This document shows positions 11,453-22,351 of a DNA stretch of 64,000 nucleotides, in pieces (within the stretch, counting starts at the first letter, position 1; each line of letters begins with the position of its first letter). Source of the stretch: Phymatolithon calcareum. Its lineage: Eukaryota > Rhodophyta > Florideophyceae > Hapalidiales. The stretch is from contig OZ345357.1 in the NCBI GenBank assembly GCA_977006965.1, forward strand, positions 1,426,001-1,490,000. The letters are read 5' to 3'. A program made the translations under genes and the position numbers. The notes beneath the pieces were generated by a model that was given only the letters and a program-made list of their open reading frames with translations, did not search any database and was not told the DNA's origin.

Positions 11453-12045
11453 CTTTCGTGAGGATGGCACTTGAGAATGTACTTTCAAGGAGATGGTTCT
11501 TGACAATTAGATGCTTCCTTGACGACTGAAGACTCGAATACACTTTGGCTGACGGCTGCTGGAATGAAGGCTGGAAATATTTTGAGGAGAAGGGGTTAAG
11601 TCTCGGCTTAAGAGGGGACCATTAGATCGAGCATTGATACCCGACAAGTCAAGGAGGATGTTGACAACTTTGCGGTGTTGCGTTGTCGGGGGCCCATTAA
11701 CCGCAGTTTTGTCAAGATCAAACCCCGAATTTCAATTGCGCAACTCGCAACCAGGTAGGGTAATGGGAATTGGCCGGTGTGATTCGGGCACGGGGTGAGG
11801 GGAGACTGTTTTGTTCGCGAGAACATTGGTTATGGCTGCCCTATAGCGTATACGCATCTGCACCGGATCACGCTGCTGGGCACTGTAACGCAGAATCAAT
11901 TGCCCAATTATACCGATTTTTTCCAGAGCTGTAATGCAGAAATCTCAGCGTAATCTGATGATGCTCTGGGCCAAGGAGCACATACGGAAGAGCATCCTGT
12001 TGTCAATGAATCATTCAGGCCGGTTACTCTCCTCTGTTTAGGCCC
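11453..12045. other. Intergenic stretch, no supported gene
   Basis: Lies between the 5' end of the broken transporter and the 3' end of the CWC27-like gene. Only short shadow frames are present, with no RNA gene or repeat that I can see. It probably holds the promoter of the transporter. Confidence 0.4.
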
Positions 12046-13361
12046 TTACTGACGCTGATCGTTCGGTGGAAAATCAATCCCGGCTGGTATAGTGTCTATG
12101 ATCTCACCGCCCATCCCAGTAACCCCGTGATGAATGCCCGTCTCGCCGTCTATGCACGGACTGCGGGAGTCCCTCGCGGGCCTCGTACTCATCTGCGTCC
12201 TCCTCAAGCTTACGCTCGTCATGTGCACCGGGAAGGGTGAGAGGGGTTTTGCAAACCACGAGCGAGCGGCGTCATTTTCTGAGCGAGCCTTACAACCACT
12301 GACGCGAGCTGCAAGCACCTTTTTTTCGAAACCTGCCAGCTTGTGCAGTACCTCAGCCTCCTGCGATCCTGATTTTCCACGACGGCGGCTGCGCGGAACG
12401 GAGATAGCGTCGCGCTTGCTATTGCGTTTACCCCCTATCTTGACCGCCGCAAAATCGGTCGCAGGTCTTGTCGATGCAGCTGGGGGGTAGGCATTTGCTG
12501 CTGACGCCACACCATTTTTTTGCGGTTTTGCAGATTTTTTGACCCCACCGCGTAGTAATGCTGCTCGGAGTCTGTCAAATTCTGCACGCGCCTCAGTGGC
12601 CTTATCCACGGCGCCGTTTTGCAGGGGCTGGGACGCCGAGGCACTCTTACTCGATGGTACGGGCACAACAGGCATGACTTTTCCTCGTGCTATGGACTTT
12701 TTTTTGGGAAGCGGTGCCGGACCGTCATTCTCGCTATCGTCATCCTCATGCAATGCAAAAGAGAGTCTGTGCGTGTCGCGGACAGCAACCTTACGAAGCG
12801 GATCCTCGCGTTTTTGTATACTTGGAGCATTTTTTCCTTTGCGTTTCTAACGATTTCGGGAAACGGGTTGTCAACAACGTCGATACCGAGAATTTTTGGC
12901 GGCTCGTCAGCATCCTTCGCCGCTTCCGCAAGCGCGAGAGCATTGAAGATAGTGTCCCCGACGACATTTCCTACGATAGTATGCAAACCATTGAGCCATG
13001 GCGTCTCAGCAAGCGTAATGAAGAACTGCGACCCGCACAATCCGTCTTCGTCGGCGACAAGAGCGACTAATCCGCGACGGCGAAACTTAAGCCGTCCGTG
13101 TGCCTCGCGACGCAGCGGACCAGGAAACGCAGCTGCGCCACCAGATCCAGTACCCGAAGGGTCGCCACCTTGGATAAGGATCCCGGGAACGACACGATGA
13201 AAAGCTAACCCATCGTAATAGGAATTCAATGCATGCTGCACCACGCTCCGTCCCGCACGTGGGCTCTCGTCTGCCCACAGTGCTACGGATATAGGCCCGT
13301 GTGTTGTGCGCAGCGTTAACAATCCCCGCGTCCCGGGTTCGAGCGCATACACGCTCGACAT
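12046..13361 (-). CDS. CWC27: CWC27-type spliceosomal cyclophilin with frame breaks
   Basis: A cyclophilin peptidyl-prolyl isomerase domain starts at the ATG at 13,361 with the CWC27 pattern: MSSVYALEPGTRG, YYDGLAFHRVVPG, IQGGDPSGTGSGG, then FRRRGLVAL, GSQFFITL and NPFPEIV. CWC27 belongs to the activated spliceosome. The cyclophilin frame runs out of register near 12,835 at a run of six A. The next frame continues with KREDPLRKVAVRDTHRLSFA and an acidic stretch, matching the linker after the domain in CWC27. A second change near 12,220-12,250 separates SWFAKPL from ERKLEEDADEYEARE, which resembles the family's C-terminal motif. With two breaks it is either a recent pseudogene or affected by homopolymer sequence errors; near-complete preservation favours the latter. 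Confidence 0.8.
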
Positions 13362-13549
13362 TGCACAGTGCGAATGTAGTACACAATGCAGATCGTTTAG
13401 GTCCTCGACTGATGAAGGGCCCATGCTTTTGGACTTTTCCTTACAGTTCAGGCTCTCTGATTTTATCATACTCGTACAGTACCTACATCTTTAGTCGAAT
13501 CCTCCAAGCATCCTCTCCGCAAAAATAAAACTGTGCGCCGAGGCTGGCG

Positions 13550-14272
13550 CTATGTGTCGCGTTCGCCTTCTTCTTCGCTTTCTTCCTCGCTACTACTCAC
13601 GTCCTCATATCCTTCCAGAATCCCCGTTGGTACTGAGACCGAATTTTTCACTTCGTGAGCTACTCGCAGCTTATCAGTTTCCACATTCGTCCGTGCTATG
13701 GGCCTGTCTTTAACATTCTCGCTGTCCATGGCATCCCCGTCTATCCTCTTCCGCTTCGCAACAACCTTGATCAGTCCAAGCGTCCCGCGAGGTCTCTTGC
13801 TGCGCGCATCCTCCTTTCGCCTCGCGCCAGCGATAGCCTCCAGAGCGCGATCAACACCAAAGGCGCCTTTGGCAGCAGCGACGCCCCGCTGAATTGCCTC
13901 ACGCTTCTCCAAAAAAGCGGACACCTCTGCACGCTCCGCAGCCTCGCCGTCTGCTGCGCGTGCGCGCTCCACAGCTTCAATGCCACCAAGAAATGCGATG
14001 TCCTCCTCTACCAAGGCCCTTTCGTCCGTACGCTCCGCATCGCGTTCCGCATCTTTTCTATTCTTTTCTTCCTGTAGTCGTGCGAACAAATCCTTACCGT
14101 CACCAACAGAGCCACTCCCGTCACCTTGGGCGCGCACAAAGTTGGGGTACTCCACACCAACGGTTTCCAGCCCAGCAGCGTTCGCGGCAGCTGCACCGAA
14201 CACTTCCTCGGTGAGTCGCATCGCACGGCCCGGTGCTGTTGTTGTCCCCTTTTCCCGCGCCGTCGATGCCAT
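13550..14272 (-). CDS. NIP30/FAM192A-like protein (PSME3-interacting family)
   Basis: A 240-residue intronless protein from the ATG at 14,272 (MASTAREKG). The recognisable core is LFARLQEEKNRKDAERDAER followed by EEDIAFLGGIEAVE and a helix ending SAFLEKREAI. This matches the NIP30 N-terminal domain (LYERLQEQKDRK..., then a DExxFLDEV segment). In animals FAM192A/PIP30 binds the PA28-gamma proteasome activator in the nucleus. The C-terminus has a basic KRKR stretch and an acidic SSSEEESEEEGE tail, which looks like a CK2-type phosphorylation region. The second copy of the duplication begins about 110 bp upstream of its start codon. Confidence 0.65.
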   Translation of the reverse strand: MASTAREKGTTTAPGRAMRLTEEVFGAAAANAAGLETVGVEYPNFVRAQGDGSGSVGDGKDLFARLQEEKNRKDAERDAERTDERALVEEDIAFLGGIEAVERARAADGEAAERAEVSAFLEKREAIQRGVAAAKGAFGVDRALEAIAGARRKEDARSKRPRGTLGLIKVVAKRKRIDGDAMDSENVKDRPIARTNVETDKLRVAHEVKNSVSVPTGILEGYEDVSSSEEESEEEGERDT

Positions 14273-14382
14273 GTTGATGTCGCAGTTCGCGGAAGTGCCC
14301 ACTAATGAATCGACCAGGGAAGGGTATCCAAAGTGGACCATCTTGAAGAGGAATTGTCTGTGCTGTAAGTACTGAAGTATGA

Positions 14383-16883
14383 TAGAGTTTGATCTCCTTC
14401 ATGATCTGCAATTCTGTGTCATGCGGGGAAACTGCACAGGTCTCTGTCCTTCGCAAACATTGAACCGCAGAAGAGCTAATCTCGACTCCCTTTGGCACAG
14501 ATTTAGAGCCGCGTAAGTTGCGTGAGGATTTTTGATAATAATTCACAGCCGTGCCTGACGGCATGATTTCAAAAAACGGTCAAACTTGAAAGCATGAAGT
14601 ACTACAGTGCTTGAGTGAAGGTACCTCCACTCTCCCTAAATAGTGCAAAACTGTAACACGTGACCGGGGACACAAAAAAAGTCTTTTACAACACTAGGAC
14701 TATCTTTTGACAAAACACGCACGGCTAACGCTCGGACAAATGCTTTCAAATCTTCAGTCTGGCTACAACTTCGTTTGTGGTATAACACAAGTGCGGCGAT
14801 GGATGCATCGGAGCTGTTACTCGACTTCATTTCTCCGTACAAAGAGATCTCTTGGGAGGAAATGACTACCCTGGTCGAAGGTAACATTTTGGAAAAGTCA
14901 CTTTCGAACGTGGTACAAACTATGGACAGCTAAAGTGTTTCGGACGTATCAATAGCGAATCGACATTAGTGCCCGGGTATTGTGCCGTCAAGAACAATCT
15001 TTATACCTGTACCGTGGTATGCTGCAATTGAGAGCTCAAGATGTTTTGGGACTGCAGGAGGGATATGGTAGCGTTGGCCGAAGTACTCATTCACTTCGAA
15101 AGATTGAAGTGGGAAAACACAGGTGGCAGCAACATCTTCCCCATTTGTCTCAGAAATTGTGCAACTTCCCAAGTTAGATTCGACGTGAAGAAAGTCGCTT
15201 CATGACTGCGGATGAGAAGCGCCAGTGTGACTCCAGACACAAAATGTTTGATATCATGCTGAAGGAGAGTTTCACAGAACATACGTACAGGTTGACTTCG
15301 TCGAAGTATCCTAACGAATCAGTAGAAGTTTCAGGATATTCCCTGGCGGTAGATCACTTGGGCAGAGAGAAATCGACCGATAGCCCAGGCAGTTTCCCGA
15401 TATGCCACATGGTTGCAGATGTGGTTGGCAAATCATCCCTCGATATCGGCAATATACAGTACGACCGATACGGGGTTGGGCGTTTGCTACAAAGGATAAC
15501 CAGACATATGAAGCTGGGAGACGGTGAGTCATCCAGACCGAGCATTATAACAGTTGTGCCATCTCACTGGCAATCTGAAATTGCAGTGTATGTCTCTTGT
15601 TGTCGAACAAGACAGTGGCTTGCAATGTGAGGTCGGTCAATGGCGAAACAAGAAGGATAAGAAAGACACTGACAGCACAAAACTTAGGGAAGATCCTATA
15701 GAGCGACCACGTCGGGCGGCCACCCGCAAGTGTCAGCTCGTAATAACGGACAGACCCGACAGTCGAAATAATCACAGGATGGGAGGCACCAAGAGATCGC
15801 CAAGTTGGGTCACTGACTCGCACGTTAGTATCGCGGTAGCCGTTTGACCTGACAGTGATATGATAGTGTTTGTATTCGTGATTTGTGATATGCAACCCCC
15901 AGCCAGTAAGTTGGAAAATCCGATAGCTTAAATGGCACCGCTCATCGCAGCGAGTAAAGGATCACATCTCAAGCAAGCCACAATTGGCTAGAGTGAGTGC
16001 CAACTACTTTGCTGAGAGTGCAACAAGCAAGCTGAAATATCGCCATACGGTTCTTCATCGCTCTATTATCACAGAGGTGTAGCTAACGCATGCGGTAAAG
16101 CGTCGTTAGGAAGTCAAAAGGCAACAGAACTGGCACCCCGCACAGTACATGGCCGTCTGTGCAGGTCTTTTTATTATACGTGGAGCACCCCTGAAGAGAA
16201 CGGTTGTGTCTTCAAATGTCGTGGAGTTGAGTGTTGTAGTGGCGAGTGCGGGTTGCTGATCTTGTTTGGTCTTCGAAGATATGTCGAGGAGCGCTACAGT
16301 AGTGAGAGACGCATCACTTTATTGGTGCTATGTGGGGGGGCAGCAGCTACAGTAGTGGCGTATAACGCCCCCTGAATACAGGGCGGTATCCTCGAAAGCT
16401 ACTGTCTATATTCTAGCACTCAAGGATGTGATAACACAGTTGGTCAGATATCATACGTCCCGCTGATGAGAATCGCTAACGGATTACTGTAACCGTCCTA
16501 CCTATAAGTCGGCAGATTTACATAAAGTGACATCGTTTTTTACATTAAAATTTCGAATATATTTTTTTGAAATCTCTTACCAAGATTGATTTCGCTCTAA
16601 GTGTTGGCATTCGAAACCAAAACAGCTTTCCCGCGAAATAATCCCAGTTTTGAACGCGGGAGACTTAGACCTTTCTAGTGATCCCAAAAATGCTTGAATA
16701 CCACATCGGGAAGGCGCTTTTTTCGTACATCCATCATGGGGAAGCGCATCATGAATCGCCGCGCGTACAAAGAGCCTGCCGCCGATTTGAGGCGATTGGT
16801 TGACGTTGCGCCGCGCCGCGCACTGCAGCGCGAGGCGCTCACGAGAAGCCGCCAGGACCGAGTGATGAAAATCCGGTTGCGAG
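14383..16883 (+). repeat. Large direct duplication, copy 2, left part
   Basis: Matches bases 1-2,508 almost throughout with a few short indels, for example a small insertion near 14,674 and CAGTAG inserted near 16,347. It breaks exactly where the hAT terminal sequence TAGGGATGGC begins. The corresponding decayed frame is at 15,202-15,630. Confidence 0.9.
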
Positions 16884-17299
16884 TAGGGATGGCTCTCCCG
16901 AAACATTGGCCCGGAGGGCCGTACTTGCCCTCTATCAGTGGCCCTTTAGCGGGGAGGGGCCCTCTTCGACCCTCATTACAGACCTGATTTCGGGCCCCGA
17001 AAAGCCCGAAACTGGGGAGCATTGTTTCATCAGACATCAGTATCATACGTCAGAAGCACTGGCAGGTTGATTTCTCGTCCTGAATCCATAGCCCTCATGC
17101 CATGGGTAGCGGACCATCATGCATGATGCCTGCGAACGAGAAGCTGAAGCGGGAAGTGAAGCTGCTGGTGGTCGGGAGAGCGTGGCATTCCTGCGCGACC
17201 CGATCAGCTTCCAGAGGGCGGGGGCGTCGCGGCACGGTGCCGTGTTCTGCACAAGGGTACCGGGGAGACAGACCAGCCAGGTTGCGTCATACGGCGCGG

Positions 17300-18470
17300 C
17301 AGTGGATGTCGCGCACGCGACGGGCGCGGGCGCCAGCGCAATGTATGTGGAGTTACTGGTAGCCCTTGCAGGCGCATGGAAGGAAGCTTCAAAGGCAGCA
17401 GGGGTCGGTCACCAGTTGCCCTGGGGGTTCCGTACCCTCCAACAGCACCGCGGACGTGAGCACTGCCGTCGCGATGCGCGCATGTGAAGTGCATCAGTCG
17501 GAGGAGGGCAGAGGAGGATTCGTTCTCGTTGTTGCTCGCGTTGCCGTTCTCGGGCAAGTAATGCTGCTCCTCTTTGCCGTCCTGTTCATCTTCCAGCGAG
17601 CACCGATTTTTGTCAATGCAATTCCACCAACAATTGCACGGCTTGACGGTGTCAGTGAGGTAAGGAATTCGACGCAGCAGTTCGTGTGTTGTTCGCCTCG
17701 CGAGTCGCCTTCGGTTTAAGGGCTGAGCATCCCAACACCGTTCGACAAAGAAACTGGTGCGATTCAAGCAAGTTAACCAGCTTCGAGCTGCAAAGCAGGG
17801 ATCTGCGGCGGCGAGTACCGAGCACCAGCTTCGCGCCGGCGGTGCTGTTTTCATTACCAAGACCACTGACGTGAGCACCATCACTGTCGTGGTGCAGCAT
17901 CCGATGCACAGTCCTCAGAGGCGAGCAGAGATGGCTTCGAGCTCGCTGTTGCTGGCGTTGCCGTTGTTATCCTTCCGCACCTCGGGCAAGTACGTATGCT
18001 TCTCTCTGCGGTCCTGTTCATCTTCCACTGCACGCTAGTTCTGGTCAATGCAATTCTACGGACACTTGTGCAACCTGACGGTCTCAATGAGCTGAAAGCT
18101 CGGCTCAGTAGTTCGCGTTATTTTAGAGTCGCGCCTTTCCCTAGTTTTAAGGGCTGATAATTCCCACCCCAGTCAGCTAAATGGACAAAGAAACTGGCGC
18201 GATTCATGCAAGTTAACGTGCTTCGAGCTGCAGGCCAGGGATCTGCGGCGGCGACTGCCGGGCCCCGGCTCCGCACCGGCGGTGATGTTTCCATTACCAA
18301 GACCACTGACGTTAGCCCTATCTCTGTCGCGGTGTATCACGCGCTGTACAGCGGTCAGAGGAGAGCAGAGATGTTTTTGAGCTCGCTGTTGCTGGCATTG
18401 CCGTTGATGACCTTTCGAACCTCGAGCAAGTACTTTAGCGCGCGAGTCCACGCCCCTGCTACCTACGGGT
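17300..18470 (+). repeat. Diverged tandem array, period about 440 bp, inside the hAT element
   Basis: The stretch starting GACAAAGAAACTGG at 17,744 recurs at 18,184, and similarity runs for hundreds of bases both ways. A third, more diverged unit lies upstream (about 17,300-17,740). It shares a segment with CCTGTTCATCTTCCA at 17,581 and 18,014, and GTCAATGCAATTC at 17,612 and 18,045. Each unit has one short coding-like segment on the plus strand (ITKTTDVS...RRAEM...SSLLLALPL) flanked by GTA/CAG-type borders. This suggests a duplicated exon plus intron captured by the transposon. Confidence 0.65.
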
Positions 18471-18663
18471 GATGTCGTACAAGTTATCTAGAGTCATCTG
18501 AGAGGGCTCTTTCAAAAAATTTCTTTTCCTTCAGTTTGCGTGTTCATTTCAACTGTACGGTTTCCATATCGCCCTCTAGTATAGCATATTAGAATGACTG
18601 TACAGATCTTCATTGACGACACCCGGTCTAGCAAACTGTCCTGTTCGTATCTCACCCATAAAA

Positions 18664-18969
18664 ATGGATACAGCTGTCGTGCATCCATTCATTGTTAAAG
18701 AGGCATTGCCGGCTTCCGTTCCGCAAGCTACAGAGCATGCACGAATGGTCACCGTGCAATGTGACATCGAGTATCGTGGGCATGAGGTCTTCGAAAGTCA
18801 CGTTTTTGGAGGGAAAAGAATTCAATCTACAAGTAGAGTTTCCGTTCGCAAGAAAGAGTGGCGAAGGAAAGATGGAAACCGCGAGAAAGAAAGGGTAAAA
18901 GAGAGGAAGAGAAACAAAATGAAGCTAATTGCCGAAACACCTGAGCAGCGTTTGCGGAGAAAAGGATGA
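18664..18969 (+). CDS. Possible small basic protein inside the hAT element
   Basis: About 100 codons from the ATG at 18,664. The first part (MDTAVVHPFIVKEALPASV) looks coding-like, and the C-terminus is a Lys/Arg/Glu-rich helix ending ETPEQRLRRKG. Coding-like text continues in other frames after the stop. No family recognised. It may be a remnant of captured host sequence or of a second transposon protein. Confidence 0.2.
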   Translation: MDTAVVHPFIVKEALPASVPQATEHARMVTVQCDIEYRGHEVFESHVFGGKRIQSTSRVSVRKKEWRRKDGNREKERVKERKRNKMKLIAETPEQRLRRKG

Positions 18970-19449
18970 AAGCACAAGATAGAAAGGACAAAATCTAGCA
19001 AAGCAAGAATCTTATCGCCGTGTGCAACAGAGGCGGAATGAACACCTTAACGGCTCTTCGTCAAGACTGTAGAAGACAGAATATCGTGAAAACTAATATG
19101 AAATATGTTGAAGTTCGTGAACACACATAATTTTGAAGACAAAGAGAAAGGATTTCGTAGTCTGCCATCCTCTGAAGACAGTATAATACGCATAGCATAT
19201 GCTGGAGGTAAGCCAGTTAGAGTGAATGAAGCCTTGGAAAATTCTCAGAGCTCGTTTTCGTCTACATAAAGAACTGAGCTTCGGACCTGTCCCAGATCTG
19301 TCCTACCGCAACCTAGTTTCATTTTTATCTAAATTGTTGAGGGAGTTCAATCTTAATGAGTCAGTGACATATGGAGATGTACTATTCGCTCCTTCCAAAT
19401 CTCTCACTGCTAACAAATCATTCTGTCTTGTTTACAGCACTTTTTCAGT

Positions 19450-19511
19450 GATGAAGATTTCAATACGTTGACTGACGTAGCTACGTCAGTCAACGTATTG
19501 AAATCTTCATC
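19450..19511. repeat. 62-bp perfect palindrome
   Basis: Bases 19,450-19,480 are followed without any spacer by their exact reverse complement at 19,481-19,511 (centre GACGTAG/CTACGTC). It lies inside the hAT element, 3' of the transposase relic. Confidence 0.95.
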
Positions 19512-19752
19512 TTCAATGCAGTGGCCACATTGAAAACAGAGCTCTTCGAAAAAAGTTTGAGCACCGTGAATTTGCTCATATGCACTCCAGTGTAAGCGCA
19601 AAATCATCATTAAGAAAACCAAAGCGCAGATAATTATCTTTCCGGATAGCGTCGATGCTAACATCGATCAAAAATCTTTCAATTCTCTACTTCGTTGACA
19701 ACAACACATTAGCCAGTTTATTTCAATTCGAAGGAAGAAAGATAGCTTGTCT

Positions 19753-22220
19753 TTAAAGTTCCTGGAACGTCGGAATGTAGCCGACAACACGCTTGAAATG
19801 ACCTACTTTAAGTATCATCTCTGTGTGCTCGGGAGTTAATCGCGACCGATTGCTCTGGCTGACATTTCCCGCACTGCTGAACACCCTCTCTGAGGCTGTT
19901 GATGTAACAGGGGGGTTAGCACAAGGCGAGCTATTGCTGAAAGAATTGGCAGCTTGTCTTGCTTCTTCCAGAACGCCAATGGACAGTCCGACACTGTTCC
20001 AACTTCAAGCATCTTGTAAATCTGGAATTCTGTTTCCAGCATTTTGCCGAAACTTTTCGGAGCGGTTTCGTTTGGATTGGTTAGGAACGCGTCACTTAGG
20101 AGATTTCGACTTCCTGTGCGGTGCTCCTCTTACCGTACCGGAGCAGACGTGAGATCGGCAAGGCTCGGATTCAGATGACAGCACATCTTAGCCACGGCAA
20201 GGAGAGCGTCTTTGTCCGAATTCCTGTAGGGTCCTAAAATTTTGACCTGCTCCATTTGGTGATAAAAAGGGAAGAGAAGTGCAGCAACCTGAGAGAAGAT
20301 CTCAGACCATGGACATTCAGAAAAGTTTTTCTTCCTTCTCGAGAGAAGGCCCTCGCGTAAAACAGATGATAAATGGTGCTCTGGTGTACCTCGCTGAGTA
20401 GAATTGTTCAGGTTCGTCAGATGAAACACAACGGAAGCCAAGACAGGATCATGACGGTACATAGAGGGCGTCTTTTGGGTCCCCAAAATTGTCGTGGCTT
20501 CCTCAATTTGATCCAGGGCGGTGACACAGTCTTCCAAAGCCCGGTTCTCTGCCGCCGTTAGAGGAAGGCCAGGGCGCAGGGACTTGAACTGGAACTTCTC
20601 TCTGTAGAGTCGGGCAGTTGCCTTGTCGATGAAGCTCTGAAGCTTCATGAATCTGCGAAGCATGAACAATGTTGATCCCCATCGCGTGACCACATCAAGA
20701 GCGGCCCGTAGAGGAGACATTCCGACTTGAACTTGCTCTGTTCGCAGGAACGAAGCGCCAGTTGCAGACATTCTGTAGAATTTGCACGTTTGGCGCACAT
20801 TTGCAATAGCGGAGTTAATAATCCTGCTGTTGAGAGCCTTCTTCACGGTCAGCTGAAGCGTGTGCGCAGCACAGGGCTGCGTGTTGAAAAAGAGCTGCAG
20901 TGGGATTTGTGACGCCGACGTCGTCGCAGGTACCATTTCCCATAGTTCTCGCATGAAAGCTTCCGCTTCAGACACAAAATCTTCTTCCCCGCCAACTTCG
21001 AGAATAGCAGAGGAGCTACTCTGGGGCTCATTCTCGTCAGCATCTTCGTGCTCGCTGTGTTCCTCGCCTTTGCCCTCGTCGTCGGGCTCATTGTCGGTGA
21101 CATGCTCCCCTAGGAAGAGCCTATCATCAGCGATTTCAGATAAGCGTAACTGCTCTTCCGCGGTAAGGCGCACTTGCTTCTTCGCCTTCGCTGCGTTGTC
21201 GACACTCAAAAAGATCATCTTCCTTAGTAGATGATACTTCTGGCACGTATGTACGAGGAAACGGGACAGTACTGCTCCAGTATGACGTCCCGCTATTTTG
21301 GAACACGCAAGCAAATGTGAACAGTAATTCCAATTCGCATCAATGAAGAGCACAGTCAACGAGCAGTACGACATCCCATTGCTGTCCGTCCATGCGTCCG
21401 TTGTGCCTGCAGCAAACTGAACTTTGCTCAAGCGGCGCCTCAACTCATCATCAATTCCTTTTTCTGCCTTCCGCATCGCCAGGAGAACCATTTTTCTCGT
21501 TACAAAATTGTAGCGTGGCGCAATTTCTCGCAGAATTTTCTTGAAGCCATCATCTTCCACGATAGAGAGTGGACGCGCACTAGTCGCAATCCATTCTGCA
21601 CAGCTTTGGATCAGACGAGTCTGCTTCTGACTTTGTTTTCCAAGTTTGGAATGCTTCGCCGACTTGAACAAAGATGGAATAGATTTCGAAGGGCCCGATT
21701 TCTTTGCTTGCTCATACTGCAGGGATGTGTTGACCGTACTATGCTGACTGTTAAAGTGGCGCTCGATGTTGGTCGGACCCTTTCCGACTGAGCCAACAAT
21801 GTAACACAACTTGCAACGGTAGAGTAGCTTGGGCTTGTTCGACGTTTTGGACAATGAGGCATTTGTTAGGACCCATAAGTAGATCGGATTCACCGATTTC
21901 CCGGCATACGGTCCCCACTGGCTGACCGAGGGAGATTCGTTTTGGCCGACGATGTGCGGTATGATGGACTGTGGTACATTAGTGTATTGTTGAGCAGATT
22001 GTACAGACTGCGATGGTCCGGGTTGTGCCTGCAGTACCCCAGACAAGAAGCCTGCAGATACGATATCGTTCGAAGAAGCTGCGGGAAAAGATCCCTCTGT
22101 CATCTTCCTCCGTTGGGCATGCACAGCGATGAAGCTAATGCTGCGTCCACGTTTCTGTATACTGTACAATTCTGTCCATATTCTAATATCATAAGCACTT
22201 CGTTGTCGTAAGAATATCAT
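19753..22220 (-). pseudogene. hAT transposase, C-terminally frame-shifted
   Basis: The main frame (20,130-22,220) has a BED-type zinc finger (Cys136, Cys139, His155, His160, numbered from the frame start; a likelier start is Met40). The RNase H-fold core follows with the first Asp in GTTDAWTDSNG (D275), the second in FLSVDNAA (D341), the CxxH motif CAAH (450-453) and RWGSTLFML. The frame stops at 20,130. The conserved hAT dimerisation domain continues in shifted frames: CPLAFWKKQDKLPILSAIAR near 19,910-19,990, then TASERVFSSAGN and RLTPEHTEMILK down to a stop at 19,753. At least two frame breaks, one at a run of C near 19,914, make it non-functional as assembled. Confidence 0.85.
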
Positions 22221-22351
22221 AAGCCCGAAAGGGGCCCTCTACTTGGCGCGAGGGAGAGGGCAAAATCCCCTCTTTGAGGTAAAAAAGGGCCCATTTCGGG
22301 GAGGGGCCCTTTCCGGAGGGCCATCCCTACCTCTTACATTCCCCTGCTGTC

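Larger units (their letters stand above)
16884..22329. mobile_element. hAT-superfamily DNA transposon inserted in the duplicated unit
   Basis: Bounded by terminal inverted repeats that begin TAGGGATGGC on both sides: plus strand at 16,884, and the reverse complement ending at 22,329. TAGGGATG is a common hAT end. GGGCCC-rich sub-terminal repeats lie inside both ends. It encodes a decayed hAT transposase on the minus strand. The insertion point is clear because copy 1 gives the empty-site sequence. No 8-bp target duplication remains: the left flank GTTGCGAG is not repeated after 22,329, and 258 bp of the expected right flank are gone. The left third (17,043-19,000) is not transposase and looks like captured host DNA. 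Confidence 0.85.
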
